This document shows positions 1 through 7,562 of a stretch of DNA of 10,252 nt, in pieces. The notes beneath the pieces are model-generated. The model was given only the letters and a program-made list of their open reading frames with translations. It was not told the DNA's origin and ran no database searches. The translations under genes were made by a program, and so were the position numbers. Every line of letters starts with the position of its first letter. The first letter of the stretch is position 1. This DNA is from an uncultured Agathobaculum sp. (GTDB lineage: Bacteria; Bacillota; Clostridia; Oscillospirales; Butyricicoccaceae), in the NCBI GenBank assembly GCA_944380945.1, contig CALWJG010000049.1, positions 1 to 10,252 on the forward strand. The letters run 5' to 3'.

Positions 1-336
1 AACGATGTTATTTTCGGCAAACTGGATGCCGAGCTGGAACTTCTCGCCGACATGCTCCTTTGCTTTTTCCATCTGTCCATTATTGAGCGCCGAAACAATA
101 GCATTTAGTTCGGCCTCCACATCAGAAAGATTCTGCTCCATTTTTTCTTTCTGTACAGTAAACAGCTGGATACTGGCGGGCATGGAGGTTTGTTTGATTT
201 CTGCGATCGCGGCTTCAGCCTGATTGGCGTTTTGCTTCATCGTCCAGATCGTATCTGCCGTCCGCAGACCGGCTGCCGCCTGATTCAGCTTCTGATTTTG
301 TGCCAACAGTGCGTTGGCACAGATTTGTTGTTTACA
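1..336 (-). pseudogene. Fragment of a predicted coiled-coil protein, open at the left edge
   Basis: The minus strand is open from a TGA at 337-339 to the left edge, and its translation looks protein-like: Ala, Gln, Glu and Lys rich, few hydrophobic runs, probably helical or coiled-coil (for example AEAAIAEIKQ and QKEKMEQNLSDVEAEL). The first ATG is at 238-240, but no Shine-Dalgarno sequence precedes it or the TTG at 304-306. The reading stays natural upstream of that ATG (ADTIWT, NQKLNQAAAGL), so the true N-terminus is probably missing and the frame seems cut near the inverted repeat at 300-320. The C-terminus lies outside the window. I do not recognise the family. The antisense plus-strand frame at 5-223 is Ser/Phe/Cys rich and looks like a shadow. 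Base composition is lower in GC than the chromosome to the right. It could be an intact gene with a weak start, but a 5'-truncated remnant fits better. Confidence 0.5.
300..320. repeat. Perfect 8-bp inverted repeat at the junction of two outward-facing frames
   Basis: The arms are GTGCCAAC (300-307) and GTTGGCAC (313-320), separated by AGTGC. The repeat sits where the minus-strand fragment and the plus-strand frame meet, and both lack a recognisable translation start there. No T-tract follows on either strand, so it does not look like a terminator. It could be a recombination or inversion site, an operator-like palindrome, or chance. Confidence 0.55.
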
Positions 337-539
337 TCAATTTGCTGCAGGACTTGATTGACAATGCCAAAAACAAAGAAGAACTGATAGCGTCTTGCCA
401 AGCTGCGCACATTCCACTGGAGATGTTGCTGGACTTTGTTTCTGGGGACATATGGACGAAGGATGAACTTTTGCAGTGGTATCAAGAAGCGCTTGCGGAA
501 GAAAGGAAAAAACGACGGGCAAGCGCTGAGAAAAGATGA
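300..539 (+). CDS. Short open frame of unknown function, possibly a 5'-truncated remnant
   Basis: The frame begins at a GTG and codes for 79 residues. From about residue 12 it looks like a genuine soluble helical protein (INLLQDLIDNAKNKEELIAS, then HIPLEMLLDFVSGDIWTKDE) and ends in a basic tail (EERKKRRASAEKR). There is no Shine-Dalgarno sequence before the GTG, which lies inside the inverted repeat at 300-320. The frame is open back to 198, but that part is antisense to the minus-strand fragment. The most likely reading is the C-terminal part of a longer gene joined here to unrelated DNA. I do not recognise the family; such tails occur in phage and plasmid accessory proteins, but nothing here proves that. 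Its base composition matches the AT-richer left end, not the chromosome to the right. Confidence 0.45.
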   Translation: MPTVRWHRFVVYINLLQDLIDNAKNKEELIASCQAAHIPLEMLLDFVSGDIWTKDELLQWYQEALAEERKKRRASAEKR

Positions 540-837
540 GCTGCAGCAAAAGGGATAAGGCAACATCTTCATCAAAGAACAAAGAAAACAGTTGATAAAA
601 CCCTGAAAAACCGCAGCTGATCGGATGGAAGGGAATCGAAAAGTTGCGGCCAGCCAAAGGTAGTTCGAAAACCGGAATGGAGAAAAAAGTTCCTCCTTGT
701 CGTGAAAAAGTTGGAAAAATCCCCTGATCCAACAGGAATAGGGGATTATTTCAGAAAAACCGGGCAGAAGTGGCATATTTTCAGCCGTTCACAGCCTCCG
801 CTTGGATGCAAAAAACCAAACCAGCAAAAAAGTAAAG
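540..837. other. Gene-free, AT-richer stretch of about 300 bases
   Basis: I see no supportable gene on either strand. The long minus-strand frames crossing it (285-776 and 337-732) are rich in Phe, Ser, Pro and Cys, lack ribosome binding sites and look like antisense readings of purine-rich DNA. The plus strand is strikingly A/G rich with several GAAAA runs. The only structure seen is the inverted repeat at 719-747. It may be decayed DNA or the end of an inserted element. Confidence 0.5.
719..747. repeat. Inverted repeat, possible weak terminator
   Basis: AATCCCCT (719-726) pairs perfectly with AGGGGATT (740-747) around a 13-base loop, with A-rich sequence on the left and ATTT on the right. 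It could end transcription of the frame at 300-539, but the loop is long, the T-run short and the distance to that stop is about 180 bases. An alternative inner pairing, CCTG with CAGG, competes with the longer stem. Confidence 0.35.
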
Positions 838-873
838 AAAAAGCACTGATTTCTCTCGAAATCAGTGCTTTTT
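838..873 (-). terminator. Rho-independent terminator of the initiator tRNA gene
   Basis: A perfect 16-bp stem has its left arm at 838-853 (AAA plus AAGCACTGATTTC) and its right arm at 858-873, with TCTC as the loop. Read on the minus strand, it follows the tRNA 3' CCA after only two bases and ends in TTTTTCTTTACTTTTTT, a strong T-rich tail. The stem could also work in the plus direction, for anything arriving from the left. Confidence 0.9.
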
Positions 874-875
874 AG

Positions 876-951
<76 letters not shown>

Positions 952-982
952 ATATGCAGACCTTTCTTCAAGGTGCTTATAT

Positions 983-1011
983 ACTATATCACAGGGATGC
1001 GCGGTTGTCAA
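983..1011 (-). promoter_or_regulatory. Sigma-70-type promoter of the tRNA-fMet gene
   Basis: On the minus strand a perfect -35 TTGACA (1006-1011) is followed by a 17-base spacer and TATAGT (983-988), one base from the -10 consensus. Transcription would begin near 975-977, about 25 bases before the tRNA 5' end, leaving a short leader for processing. No hairpin terminator is visible between the kinase stop and this promoter. Confidence 0.88.
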
Positions 1012-1039
1012 GAAAAACTTTACGGGTTCACGGTATTTT

Positions 1040-2581
1040 TTACTGTGCCGCCGGTCCTGCGCCGGTGTCCGGCGCGTCGGACAGCTCAAACCAGAACGCA
1101 ATGCCGCCCGGCACGTTGCGCACGCCGCAGCTGCCGTGCAGCGTATCCGCGATCGCGCGGACGAGCGGCAGGCCGATGCCCGTGCCGCCGGCGGCGCGGG
1201 TGCGGGCGCGGTCGGTGCGGTAAAACTTCTCCCAGATGCGGGGCAGCTCCTCCTCGGGCAGGCCGTCGCCCTCGTTGAACACGGTCAGGCGCACGGTGCT
1301 GCCGGTGCGCGCGGCGGAGATCTCGATCCGCCCGCCGTCCGCCGTGTAGCGGATCGCGTTGGACAGGTAGTTCATTAGCACCTGCTCGAGCAGGTCGCCG
1401 TCCGTGCGCACGGTGACGCGGGTGTCCTCGTACCGCACCGTCAGGCCGCGGCCCTCGCAGAGCACCGCGGTCTTGCGCACTGCCTCGCTGCACAGCGCGT
1501 ACAGGTCGATATCCTCGGCGTAGGTCTGCTCCGCGCCGAGCTCCAGCCGCGACAGGCTGAGCAGCTGCATGACCAGCTTGTTCATGCGGTCCGCCTCGTC
1601 CGCAATGGTGTCGCAGTAGTATTTGCGGTCCTCGGGATCGTCCGCCACGCCCGCGGTCAGGCCCTCGGCATAGCCCTGAATGAGCGCGATCGGCGTTTTG
1701 AGCTCGTGCGAGACGTTGACGATGAACTCCTGCCGCATGTTGTCCACGCGCTCCTTTTCGCGGATCTCCTGCGCCAGCTGCGCGTTGGTCTGCCGCAGCT
1801 CGCCGATGGTCTGCTCCAGATAGGCGGACAGGCGGTTGAGCGACTGCCCGAGCCGGCCGATCTCATCGTTCTCGCTGCCCTCGTATTTGGTGGAAAAGTC
1901 CAGCTCGCTCATGCGGTCCGCGACCTCGGACATGGCGATCAGCGGCCGCGTGAACTGGCGCGAGATGAGGTAGCCGCACGCCAGACAGATCAGCAGCGCG
2001 CACCCGCCCGCGATCAGCAGGAAGGTCAGGTTGAGCGAGGAGTTCTGCTGGATATAGGCGTAGGGCATATAGGCGAACAGGCATTTGTCCGCGTTGTCGT
2101 CCAGCGCGCCGGCCAGACACAGATACTGGTCGTTGTCCCCGAGCGACACGCTGAAAAGCTGGTACGCCCGGCTGCGCAGCGCGTTCAGATCGATGTTCTG
2201 CGCAATGGCCTGCAGGATGGTGTATCCGCGGCGCTGCTGCTCGAACAGGTCGAGGTCGGGCAGCTGGAAGGGGTCCTGCGTCTCCTCGTCCATTGACCAG
2301 AAAGAGGTGTAGAGCACCGTGCCGTCCGCGCGGATCACAGCCAGACGGATGGCGGTCTGGCTCTCGTAATTGTCCAGAATGGTGGCAATGCCGTCCGCAT
2401 TGCGGTCATAGCTGCTGCGGATGCTGCGGTAGGCGTCCCGCAGCTCGCTGCGGCGCATCATCATGTAGTAATCCGAAAAGAAAAACACGTTGAGCAGCAG
2501 CAGCACGCCGATAAAGACCAGCGCAACCGCGCTGATCGCGGCGAAAAACTTGAAGCGGATCGACCGCGGCTTTCTCTTCAT
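1040..2581 (-). CDS. Membrane sensor histidine kinase of a two-component system
   Basis: The 513-residue protein has the classic layout: a basic N-terminus, a first membrane segment at about 11-34, an extracellular sensor region of about 150 residues, a second membrane segment at about 184-206, a HAMP linker to about 258, a HisKA dimerisation domain with the phospho-accepting H292 in NVSHELKTP, and a HATPase domain. The ATPase boxes are visible: N box NYLSNAIRYT (404-413), G1 EGDGLP (437-442) and G2 GGTGIGLPL (465-473). It should autophosphorylate on H292 and pass the phosphate to the regulator encoded just upstream, whose stop codon overlaps this ATG by four bases (ATGA), which indicates translational coupling. 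The layout resembles the PhoR/ResE/WalK-like kinases of Firmicutes, but it has no PAS domain I can see, and the signal cannot be read from the sequence. Confidence 0.93.
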   Translation of the reverse strand: MKRKPRSIRFKFFAAISAVALVFIGVLLLLNVFFFSDYYMMMRRSELRDAYRSIRSSYDRNADGIATILDNYESQTAIRLAVIRADGTVLYTSFWSMDEETQDPFQLPDLDLFEQQRRGYTILQAIAQNIDLNALRSRAYQLFSVSLGDNDQYLCLAGALDDNADKCLFAYMPYAYIQQNSSLNLTFLLIAGGCALLICLACGYLISRQFTRPLIAMSEVADRMSELDFSTKYEGSENDEIGRLGQSLNRLSAYLEQTIGELRQTNAQLAQEIREKERVDNMRQEFIVNVSHELKTPIALIQGYAEGLTAGVADDPEDRKYYCDTIADEADRMNKLVMQLLSLSRLELGAEQTYAEDIDLYALCSEAVRKTAVLCEGRGLTVRYEDTRVTVRTDGDLLEQVLMNYLSNAIRYTADGGRIEISAARTGSTVRLTVFNEGDGLPEEELPRIWEKFYRTDRARTRAAGGTGIGLPLVRAIADTLHGSCGVRNVPGGIAFWFELSDAPDTGAGPAAQ

Positions 2582-3258
2582 CCCTCAAACCGGTAGCCGT
2601 AGCCGCGCACGGTCTCGATCATCGAGCCGCAGCCGTCCAGCTTGGCGCGCAGCTTTTTGACATGGGTGTCCACCGTGCGCAGGTCGCCGAAATAGTCGTA
2701 GCCCCACACCGCGTTGAGGATGCTCTCGCGGGACAGGGCGATCGCGCGGTTGTTTTTGAAATAGACCAGCAGCTCGTATTCCTTGGGCGTCAGGTCGACC
2801 GGCGTGCCGTCCACCTGTACCTCGCGGCGCAGCTCGTTGATGGACAGCGCGCCGAACTGCTCGATCGGCGCGGCGGCGCGCCCCTCGCGCTTGAGCAGCG
2901 TGCGCACGCGCGCGGCCAGCACGATGGGGGAGAAGGGCTTGGTCACATAATCGTCCGCGCCCTCCTCGAGCCCGCGCACCTGGTCGGCGTCCTCGGCGCG
3001 GGCGGTCAGCAGCATGACGGGCAGATGCTCGCCGGCGTTCTCCTGCCCGCGCAGCTCGCGCAGGATCTCAAACCCGTCCATGCCGGGCATCATCACGTCC
3101 AGGATGGCGAGGTCCAGCCCGGCGCGGCGGTTCTCGATCAGCTGCATGGCCTCGCGCCCGTCCGCCGCCTCCAGAATGGTGTGGCCGTCCCGCTTCAAAA
3201 AGTCGCTGACCAGACGGCGGATGCGCGCCTCGTCGTCCGCGATCAGAATGGTAGACAT
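2578..3258 (-). CDS. OmpR/PhoB-family response regulator
   Basis: The 226-residue protein joins a receiver domain (1 to about 118) to a winged-helix DNA-binding domain (about 130-226). Receiver residues are all present: acidic pocket D8/D9, phosphorylation site D54 in LAILDVMMPGMDG, T85 in LLTARA and K107 in YVTKPF. The output domain shows the family pattern LTPKEYELLVYF, then RTVDTHVKKLRAKL (recognition helix) and VRGYGYRFE at the C-terminal hairpin. Phosphorylation by the downstream kinase should promote dimer binding to tandem DNA repeats. Start: ATG with GGTGGGAG just upstream. The two genes form one operon. The target genes cannot be deduced; the gene next upstream, rsmI, is a housekeeping gene. 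Possible self-regulation is noted under the repeat at 3280-3301. Confidence 0.95.
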   Translation of the reverse strand: MSTILIADDEARIRRLVSDFLKRDGHTILEAADGREAMQLIENRRAGLDLAILDVMMPGMDGFEILRELRGQENAGEHLPVMLLTARAEDADQVRGLEEGADDYVTKPFSPIVLAARVRTLLKREGRAAAPIEQFGALSINELRREVQVDGTPVDLTPKEYELLVYFKNNRAIALSRESILNAVWGYDYFGDLRTVDTHVKKLRAKLDGCGSMIETVRGYGYRFEG

Positions 3259-3279
3259 ACTGCTCCCACCTTTGCGTTC

Positions 3280-3301
3280 ATTTCATATAGCTTTAATATA
3301 G
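3280..3301 (-). promoter_or_regulatory. Tandem 11-bp direct repeat upstream of the response regulator
   Basis: Read on the minus strand, CTATATTAAAG is followed directly by CTATATGAAAT, matching in 9 of 11 positions. It lies in the AT-rich leader 22-43 bases before the regulator's ATG. OmpR-type regulators often bind direct repeats one helical turn apart, so this could be a self-regulatory site. Each copy also contains a -10-like TATATT or TATATG, so the repeat may simply be two overlapping promoter elements. I see no good -35 box at the right distance. Confidence 0.35.
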
Positions 3302-3355
3302 TTTGAGAATTTGTCCGTTTTGTGAACGATCCCGCAACTCGCGGTGAAAGCGGGC

Positions 3356-4213
3356 TCAGCCGTCCTCCGCCTCGAGCACATAGCGGTAGAGCGCGTTTTT
3401 CTTGACGCCGGTCTCCGCGGACACCGCCTTGACCGCGTCCTTCTGCGTCAGCCCGTCCGCCATGCGGCGGCGCACCGCGTCCGCGGCTGCGGCCAGCCGG
3501 TCCTGCTCGTCCGCCTCGCTCGCGGGCTGGTCGGGCGCGCCCTCGACGATGAGCACGAACTCGCCGCGCGGGGCGTTTTCCTCATAGTAGGCCGCGGCTT
3601 CCGCGAGCGTGCAGCGCCGCGTCTCCTCGTGCAGCTTGGTCAGCTCGCGCGAGAGCGAGATGCGGCGATCGCCGCCAAAGGCCTCCGCGAGGTCGCGCAG
3701 CGTGGCGCACAGCTTGTGCGGCGCCTCGTAAAAGATCATGGTGCGTTTTTCGTCCGCGAGCGCGTCCAGATGCTCGCGCCGCGCCTTTTTGTTGACGGAC
3801 AGGAAGCCCTCAAAGCACCAGCGCCCGGTCGGCAGACCGGAGGCCGCCAGCGCGCACACCGCGGCGCAGCAGCCCGGGATGGGCACGACCGGCACGTTGT
3901 TCGCGGCGCACAGCGCCACCAGATCCTCGCCCGGGTCGGAGACCGCGGGCGTGCCCGCGTCCGTGACGAGCGCGCAGCTTTCGCCCGCGAGCAGGCGGGC
4001 GAGCACCACCTCGCCGCGGGCGCGGCGGTTGTGCTCGTAATAGGACACCAGCGGCTTGTGCGGCAGGCCGCACGCGGTCAGCAGCTTCTGGGTGACGCGG
4101 GTATCCTCCGCGGCGATGAAATCGACCGCGGACAGCACCTCGCGCGCGCGGGGGGACAGGTCGCCCAGATTGCCGATCGGCGTGGCGACCAGATACAGAA
4201 TGGATTCACTCAT
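3356..4213 (-). CDS. rsmI: 16S rRNA (cytidine1402-2'-O)-methyltransferase RsmI
   Basis: This 285-residue protein has the normal family length and the tetrapyrrole-methylase-type fold of RsmI, which 2'-O-methylates C1402 in the decoding centre of 16S rRNA using S-adenosylmethionine. Family motifs are clear: LVATPIGNLGDLS (8-20), AEDTR (35-39), the SAM-binding-type loop TDAGTPAVSDPG (84-95) and SGLPTGRWCFEGFL (125-138). The region around residues 112-120 reads PIPGCCAAVCA where most members have PGPSA-like sequence, a mild variation. The start ATG has AAGGAAA upstream. The gene lies 19 bases downstream of the trmN6-like gene, so the two are probably cotranscribed. In Bacillus the same pair is separated by a small GIY-YIG gene (yazA), which is absent here. 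Confidence 0.96.
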   Translation of the reverse strand: MSESILYLVATPIGNLGDLSPRAREVLSAVDFIAAEDTRVTQKLLTACGLPHKPLVSYYEHNRRARGEVVLARLLAGESCALVTDAGTPAVSDPGEDLVALCAANNVPVVPIPGCCAAVCALAASGLPTGRWCFEGFLSVNKKARREHLDALADEKRTMIFYEAPHKLCATLRDLAEAFGGDRRISLSRELTKLHEETRRCTLAEAAAYYEENAPRGEFVLIVEGAPDQPASEADEQDRLAAAADAVRRRMADGLTQKDAVKAVSAETGVKKNALYRYVLEAEDG

Positions 4214-4232
4214 AGTAATATTTCCTTAAAAA

Positions 4233-4922
4233 TTACTTTTTGTATATCTCGCGGTATTCCTCGCTTTCGACGAGCAGCGGCGGCTCGACGATCAGCCCCT
4301 CCGCGCTGCCGCCCTTGCGGCACTCGGCGAGCACGGCGCTGGGGGAAGCCTGCGCGTTCTGGTGCACAAAGCGCAGCCGCTTGGGCACGAGCCGCACGCG
4401 GGAGAGCGCCTCGAGCAGCGTCCACAGCCGCTCGGGGCGGAACACGAACGCCGCCTTGCCGCCTGTGTGCAGCACGAACGAGGCCGCGACCGCCACCTCC
4501 TCGACCGTGCAGGCGTCGTCCTGCCGGGCGAGCCGCCGCGCGGGCGCGGGCGCGCTTTTGCCCGCTGCGCGGTCAAAGTAGGGCGGGTTGCAGATGACGT
4601 AATCCATGCTGCCGTGCGGCAGCAGGCTGCGGATGGCGCGCAGGTCGCCCTCGATGGCGGCAATGTCCACGCCGTTGTCCGCGATCGACTGCCGGAACAG
4701 CGAAAGCGGTTCGGGCTGCAGCTCCAGTCCGGTGATTTTGAGATCCGGCCGGTAGAGGAGCAGCGACAGCGCGCCCGTGCCGCAGCCGAGGTCGAGCACG
4801 CGGGCGTTCCGCCGCGGCCGTGCAAACGCCGCGAGCAGCACGCTGTCCTGCCCGAGCTTGAAAAAGCGGTCGTCCTGCCGCAGGGTCAGGCCGTTGGGCA
4901 GGTGTTCGATGGTTTGCGGCAT
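4233..4922 (-). CDS. TrmN6/YfiC-like SAM-dependent methyltransferase
   Basis: The 229-residue class I methyltransferase shows motif I VLDLGCGTG (42-50), the acidic motif II GLELQP (65-70), and NPPY (112-115), the catalytic motif of N6-adenine and related amino-methyltransferases. The N-terminal DRFFKLGQDSVLLAAF (18-33) is typical of the YfiC/TrmN6 group, which methylates A37 of tRNA-Val in E. coli. The substrate in this organism is inferred. In Bacillus the orthologous yabB lies next to rsmI, as here, which supports the assignment. The ATG follows an excellent AAGGAGG site. Only 26 bases separate the start from the hairpin at 4949-4971, so any private promoter would have to lie inside that hairpin or the end of the upstream gene; expression by read-through is likely. 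Confidence 0.88.
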   Translation of the reverse strand: MPQTIEHLPNGLTLRQDDRFFKLGQDSVLLAAFARPRRNARVLDLGCGTGALSLLLYRPDLKITGLELQPEPLSLFRQSIADNGVDIAAIEGDLRAIRSLLPHGSMDYVICNPPYFDRAAGKSAPAPARRLARQDDACTVEEVAVAASFVLHTGGKAAFVFRPERLWTLLEALSRVRLVPKRLRFVHQNAQASPSAVLAECRKGGSAEGLIVEPPLLVESEEYREIYKK

Positions 4923-4948
4923 GGATGTCCTCCTTGTGCGGATATGGG

Positions 4949-4971
4949 AAAAGCCGGCCCGCGGCCGGCTT
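4949..4971 (-). terminator. Hairpin terminator behind the DtxR-like gene
   Basis: A perfect 9-bp stem, AAGCCGGCC (4951-4959) with GGCCGGCTT (4963-4971), has a 3-base loop. On the minus strand it is followed by TTTTCCC, a short T-run. It starts 12 bases after the regulator's stop codon. Because the next gene begins only 26 bases further on, it may end transcription partially and act as an attenuator. Confidence 0.75.
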
Positions 4972-4983
4972 GCAGGGACAGGA

Positions 4984-5367
4984 TCACGCTCCGGTCATCG
5001 CGCCGAATTTGCGCGCGTGCTCCTTGAGCTTGTCAAAGGTCTCCGCGCTGATGACGTGCTCGATGCGGCAGGCGTCCTCGGCGGCGGTCTCGGGCGACAC
5101 GCCCAGACGGGTCAGCAGCTCGGTGAGCACGGTGTGGCGCTCGTAGATGGTCTCGGCGATCTTGAGGCCGGCCTCGGTCAGCCCGAGCAGGCCGTTCTGG
5201 TCGATCGAGACATAGCCGTTATCGCGCAGCAGACCGACCGCGCGGCTGATGCTCGGCTTGGAAAAGCCGGTGTAGTGCGCCACGTCGATCGAGCGGACCT
5301 GCCCGTTTTTCTGCAGCAGGACGAGAATGGCTTCCAGATAGTTTTCCGCGCTTTCCTGTATTTTCAC
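4984..5367 (-). CDS. Short DtxR/MntR-family metal-dependent transcriptional regulator
   Basis: The 127-residue protein has an N-terminal winged helix (about 5-65, with SIDVAHYTGFSKPSISRAVG as helix-turn-helix) and a metal-binding and dimerisation domain. It lacks the C-terminal SH3-like domain of DtxR, so it is MntR-sized. Candidate metal ligands, aligned by eye, are mixed: E12 and H78 match MntR, and DACRIEHVIS gives C100, E103 and H104, as in the DtxR primary site. The first MntR ligand (Asp8) is N9 here, and the DtxR ancillary-site His98 is replaced by Ala. Iron or manganese sensing cannot be decided. The start is GTG, chosen because AGGAGGG lies at 5376-5382, eight bases upstream. It has its own promoter and terminator. 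No metal transporter is adjacent, so its targets lie elsewhere. Confidence 0.9.
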   Translation of the reverse strand: MKIQESAENYLEAILVLLQKNGQVRSIDVAHYTGFSKPSISRAVGLLRDNGYVSIDQNGLLGLTEAGLKIAETIYERHTVLTELLTRLGVSPETAAEDACRIEHVISAETFDKLKEHARKFGAMTGA

Positions 5368-5409
5368 AGTGCAGGCCCTCCTTTTGTGCGGCCGGTAAAG
5401 ATTGTTTTT

Positions 5410-5438
5410 ATTTTATCATATACCGTGGGCTTTGGCAA
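5410..5438 (-). promoter_or_regulatory. Promoter of the DtxR-like gene
   Basis: On the minus strand, TTGCCA (5433-5438) and TAAAAT (5410-5415) are separated by 17 bases, each one mismatch from consensus. The stretch is a local AT-rich island in GC-rich DNA and gives a leader of roughly 35 bases to the GTG start. I see no clear DtxR- or MntR-type palindrome on it. Confidence 0.7.
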
Positions 5439-5476
5439 GCGGGGCAGGGCAGCGCCTACGGGAATTTGCGGCGCGG

Positions 5477-5516
5477 AAAAAGCCGCAGACAGCGCAAAGC
5501 GCGCCGCCCGCGGCTT
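5477..5516 (-). terminator. Terminator of the aguA-aguB operon
   Basis: On the minus strand, just after the aguB stop, AAGCCGC pairs with GCGGCTT across a GC-rich interior that can form its own small GCGC/GCGC hairpin, and the outer stem ends in TTTTT. It separates the agmatine operon from the promoter of the DtxR-like gene. Confidence 0.75.
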
Positions 5517-5520
5517 GATT

Positions 5521-6384
<864 letters not shown>

Positions 6385-6414
6385 GGTGTTATCTCCTTTG
6401 TTTCCGGCTTTGCA

Positions 6415-7509
6415 TTATGCCCGCGGGATCTGCTGGGTGATGCAGTGGATATTGCCCCCGCCGATCAGAATGTCCCGCGCGGGGATGGCGACGACCTTGC
6501 GCGTGGGGAACAGCGTCTGCAAAATCGCCTGCGCCTTGCTGTCCATCGGGTCGCCGAACGCGGGCATGACGACCGCGCCGTTTGCAATATAGAAATTGAC
6601 ATAGCTCGCCGCCAGCCGCTCGCCCGGCGTGCGGGTCGGCTCGCCCTCGCACAGGTCGAGCCCGGCGCACTCCTCCTCCGTGATGGTCACGGGCGCGGGC
6701 AGGGGCAGCTTGTGCACGGTGATTTTGCGTCCCTTGGCGTCGGCCGCGGCCTCGAGCGCGTCCAGGCTCGCCTTGGAGAGCGCATACTGCGGGTCGCTCT
6801 CGTCGTCCGTCCACGCGAGCACGACCTCGCCGGGCGCGACAAACGCGCACACGTTGTCCACATGCTCGTTTGTCTCGTCGTTGTAAATGCCGCGCGGCAG
6901 CCAGATCACCTTGGATACGCCCAGATACTCGCACAGCGTGCGCTCGATCTCGGCTTTGGACAGCGCCGGGTTGCGCCCCGCGGACAGCAGGCAGGCTTCG
7001 GTGACGAGCGCGGTGCCCTCGCCGTCGACGTGGATCGAGCCGCCTTCGCAGATGAAGTCCCGCTTGTCATAGCAGTCCGCGTCCGTCAGGTCGCAGAATT
7101 TGCGCGCCACGCGGTTGTCGCGCTCCCAGCTGGGGTACAGGCCGTCCACGTCGCCGCCCCAGGCGTTGAAGCCCCAGTCGATGCCGCGGCGCCCGCCCGT
7201 ACCGTCGATGACGAACGTCGGCCCAACGTCGCGCGCCCAGGCGTCGTCGGTCTCCATCACGACCAGACGCACCTGCGGCGGCAGCTGGGCGCGGGCGTTG
7301 TCATACTGTCCCTCCGAGCAGAGCACGGTCATTTTTTCGCTCTCCGAAATCGCCTCGATCACGCGGAGGAAGGCCCTGCGCGCGGCGTATGCGCCGTACT
7401 GCCAGGAATCCGCCCGCTCGGGCCAGATCATCAGGCAGCCCTCGTGGGGCGCGTATTCCGCAGGCATGTAAAACCCGTCCGCAGCCGGGGTGGTGTGTAA
7501 GATCCTCAT
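6415..7509 (-). CDS. aguA: Agmatine deiminase
   Basis: The enzyme hydrolyses agmatine to N-carbamoylputrescine and ammonia (guanidine-modifying superfamily, PAD_porph type). Counting from the chosen start it has 364 residues, the usual length. Signature segments: DDAWARDVGPTFV (88-100), EGGSIHVDG (155-163) with H160, NEHVDN (214-219) with H216, and the C-terminal GGGNIHCITQQIP with the nucleophile C356. The frame extends 14 codons further to 7551, but ATG 7507-7509 is preferred because AGGAGA lies at 7516-7521, six bases upstream, and the extension is not family-like. It is the first gene of the aguA-aguB operon. Arginine decarboxylase, an agmatine/putrescine antiporter and an AguR-type regulator are not in the window, so agmatine may be imported or made elsewhere. 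Confidence 0.97.
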   Translation of the reverse strand: MRILHTTPAADGFYMPAEYAPHEGCLMIWPERADSWQYGAYAARRAFLRVIEAISESEKMTVLCSEGQYDNARAQLPPQVRLVVMETDDAWARDVGPTFVIDGTGGRRGIDWGFNAWGGDVDGLYPSWERDNRVARKFCDLTDADCYDKRDFICEGGSIHVDGEGTALVTEACLLSAGRNPALSKAEIERTLCEYLGVSKVIWLPRGIYNDETNEHVDNVCAFVAPGEVVLAWTDDESDPQYALSKASLDALEAAADAKGRKITVHKLPLPAPVTITEEECAGLDLCEGEPTRTPGERLAASYVNFYIANGAVVMPAFGDPMDSKAQAILQTLFPTRKVVAIPARDILIGGGNIHCITQQIPRA

Positions 7510-7515
7510 AGTTGT

Positions 7516-7521
7516 TCTCCT
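7516..7521 (-). promoter_or_regulatory. Ribosome binding site deciding the aguA start
   Basis: AGGAGA on the minus strand lies six bases before ATG 7507-7509. The in-frame upstream ATGs (near 7528 and at 7549-7551) lack such a site, and the first lies on the far side of this one. Confidence 0.8.
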
Positions 7522-7562
7522 GTTGTGCATTCTGTTTATAGGGTACATCATTTTGATTTATC

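Noticed and set aside
285..776. Minus-strand frame of 163 codons in the left region
   Set aside because: No ribosome binding site, and a Phe/Ser/Pro/Cys-rich translation that looks like an antisense reading of purine-rich DNA.
3345..3355. Possible hairpin (CCCGC with GCGGG, near 3331-3354) behind rsmI as a terminator
   Set aside because: The arms are only five bases, the loop is long and no T-run follows on the minus strand.
3344..4597. Long plus-strand frame of 417 codons across rsmI and the trmN6-like gene
   Set aside because: It is Arg/Ala-rich antisense reading of GC-rich coding DNA, whose minus-strand frames carry clear family motifs.
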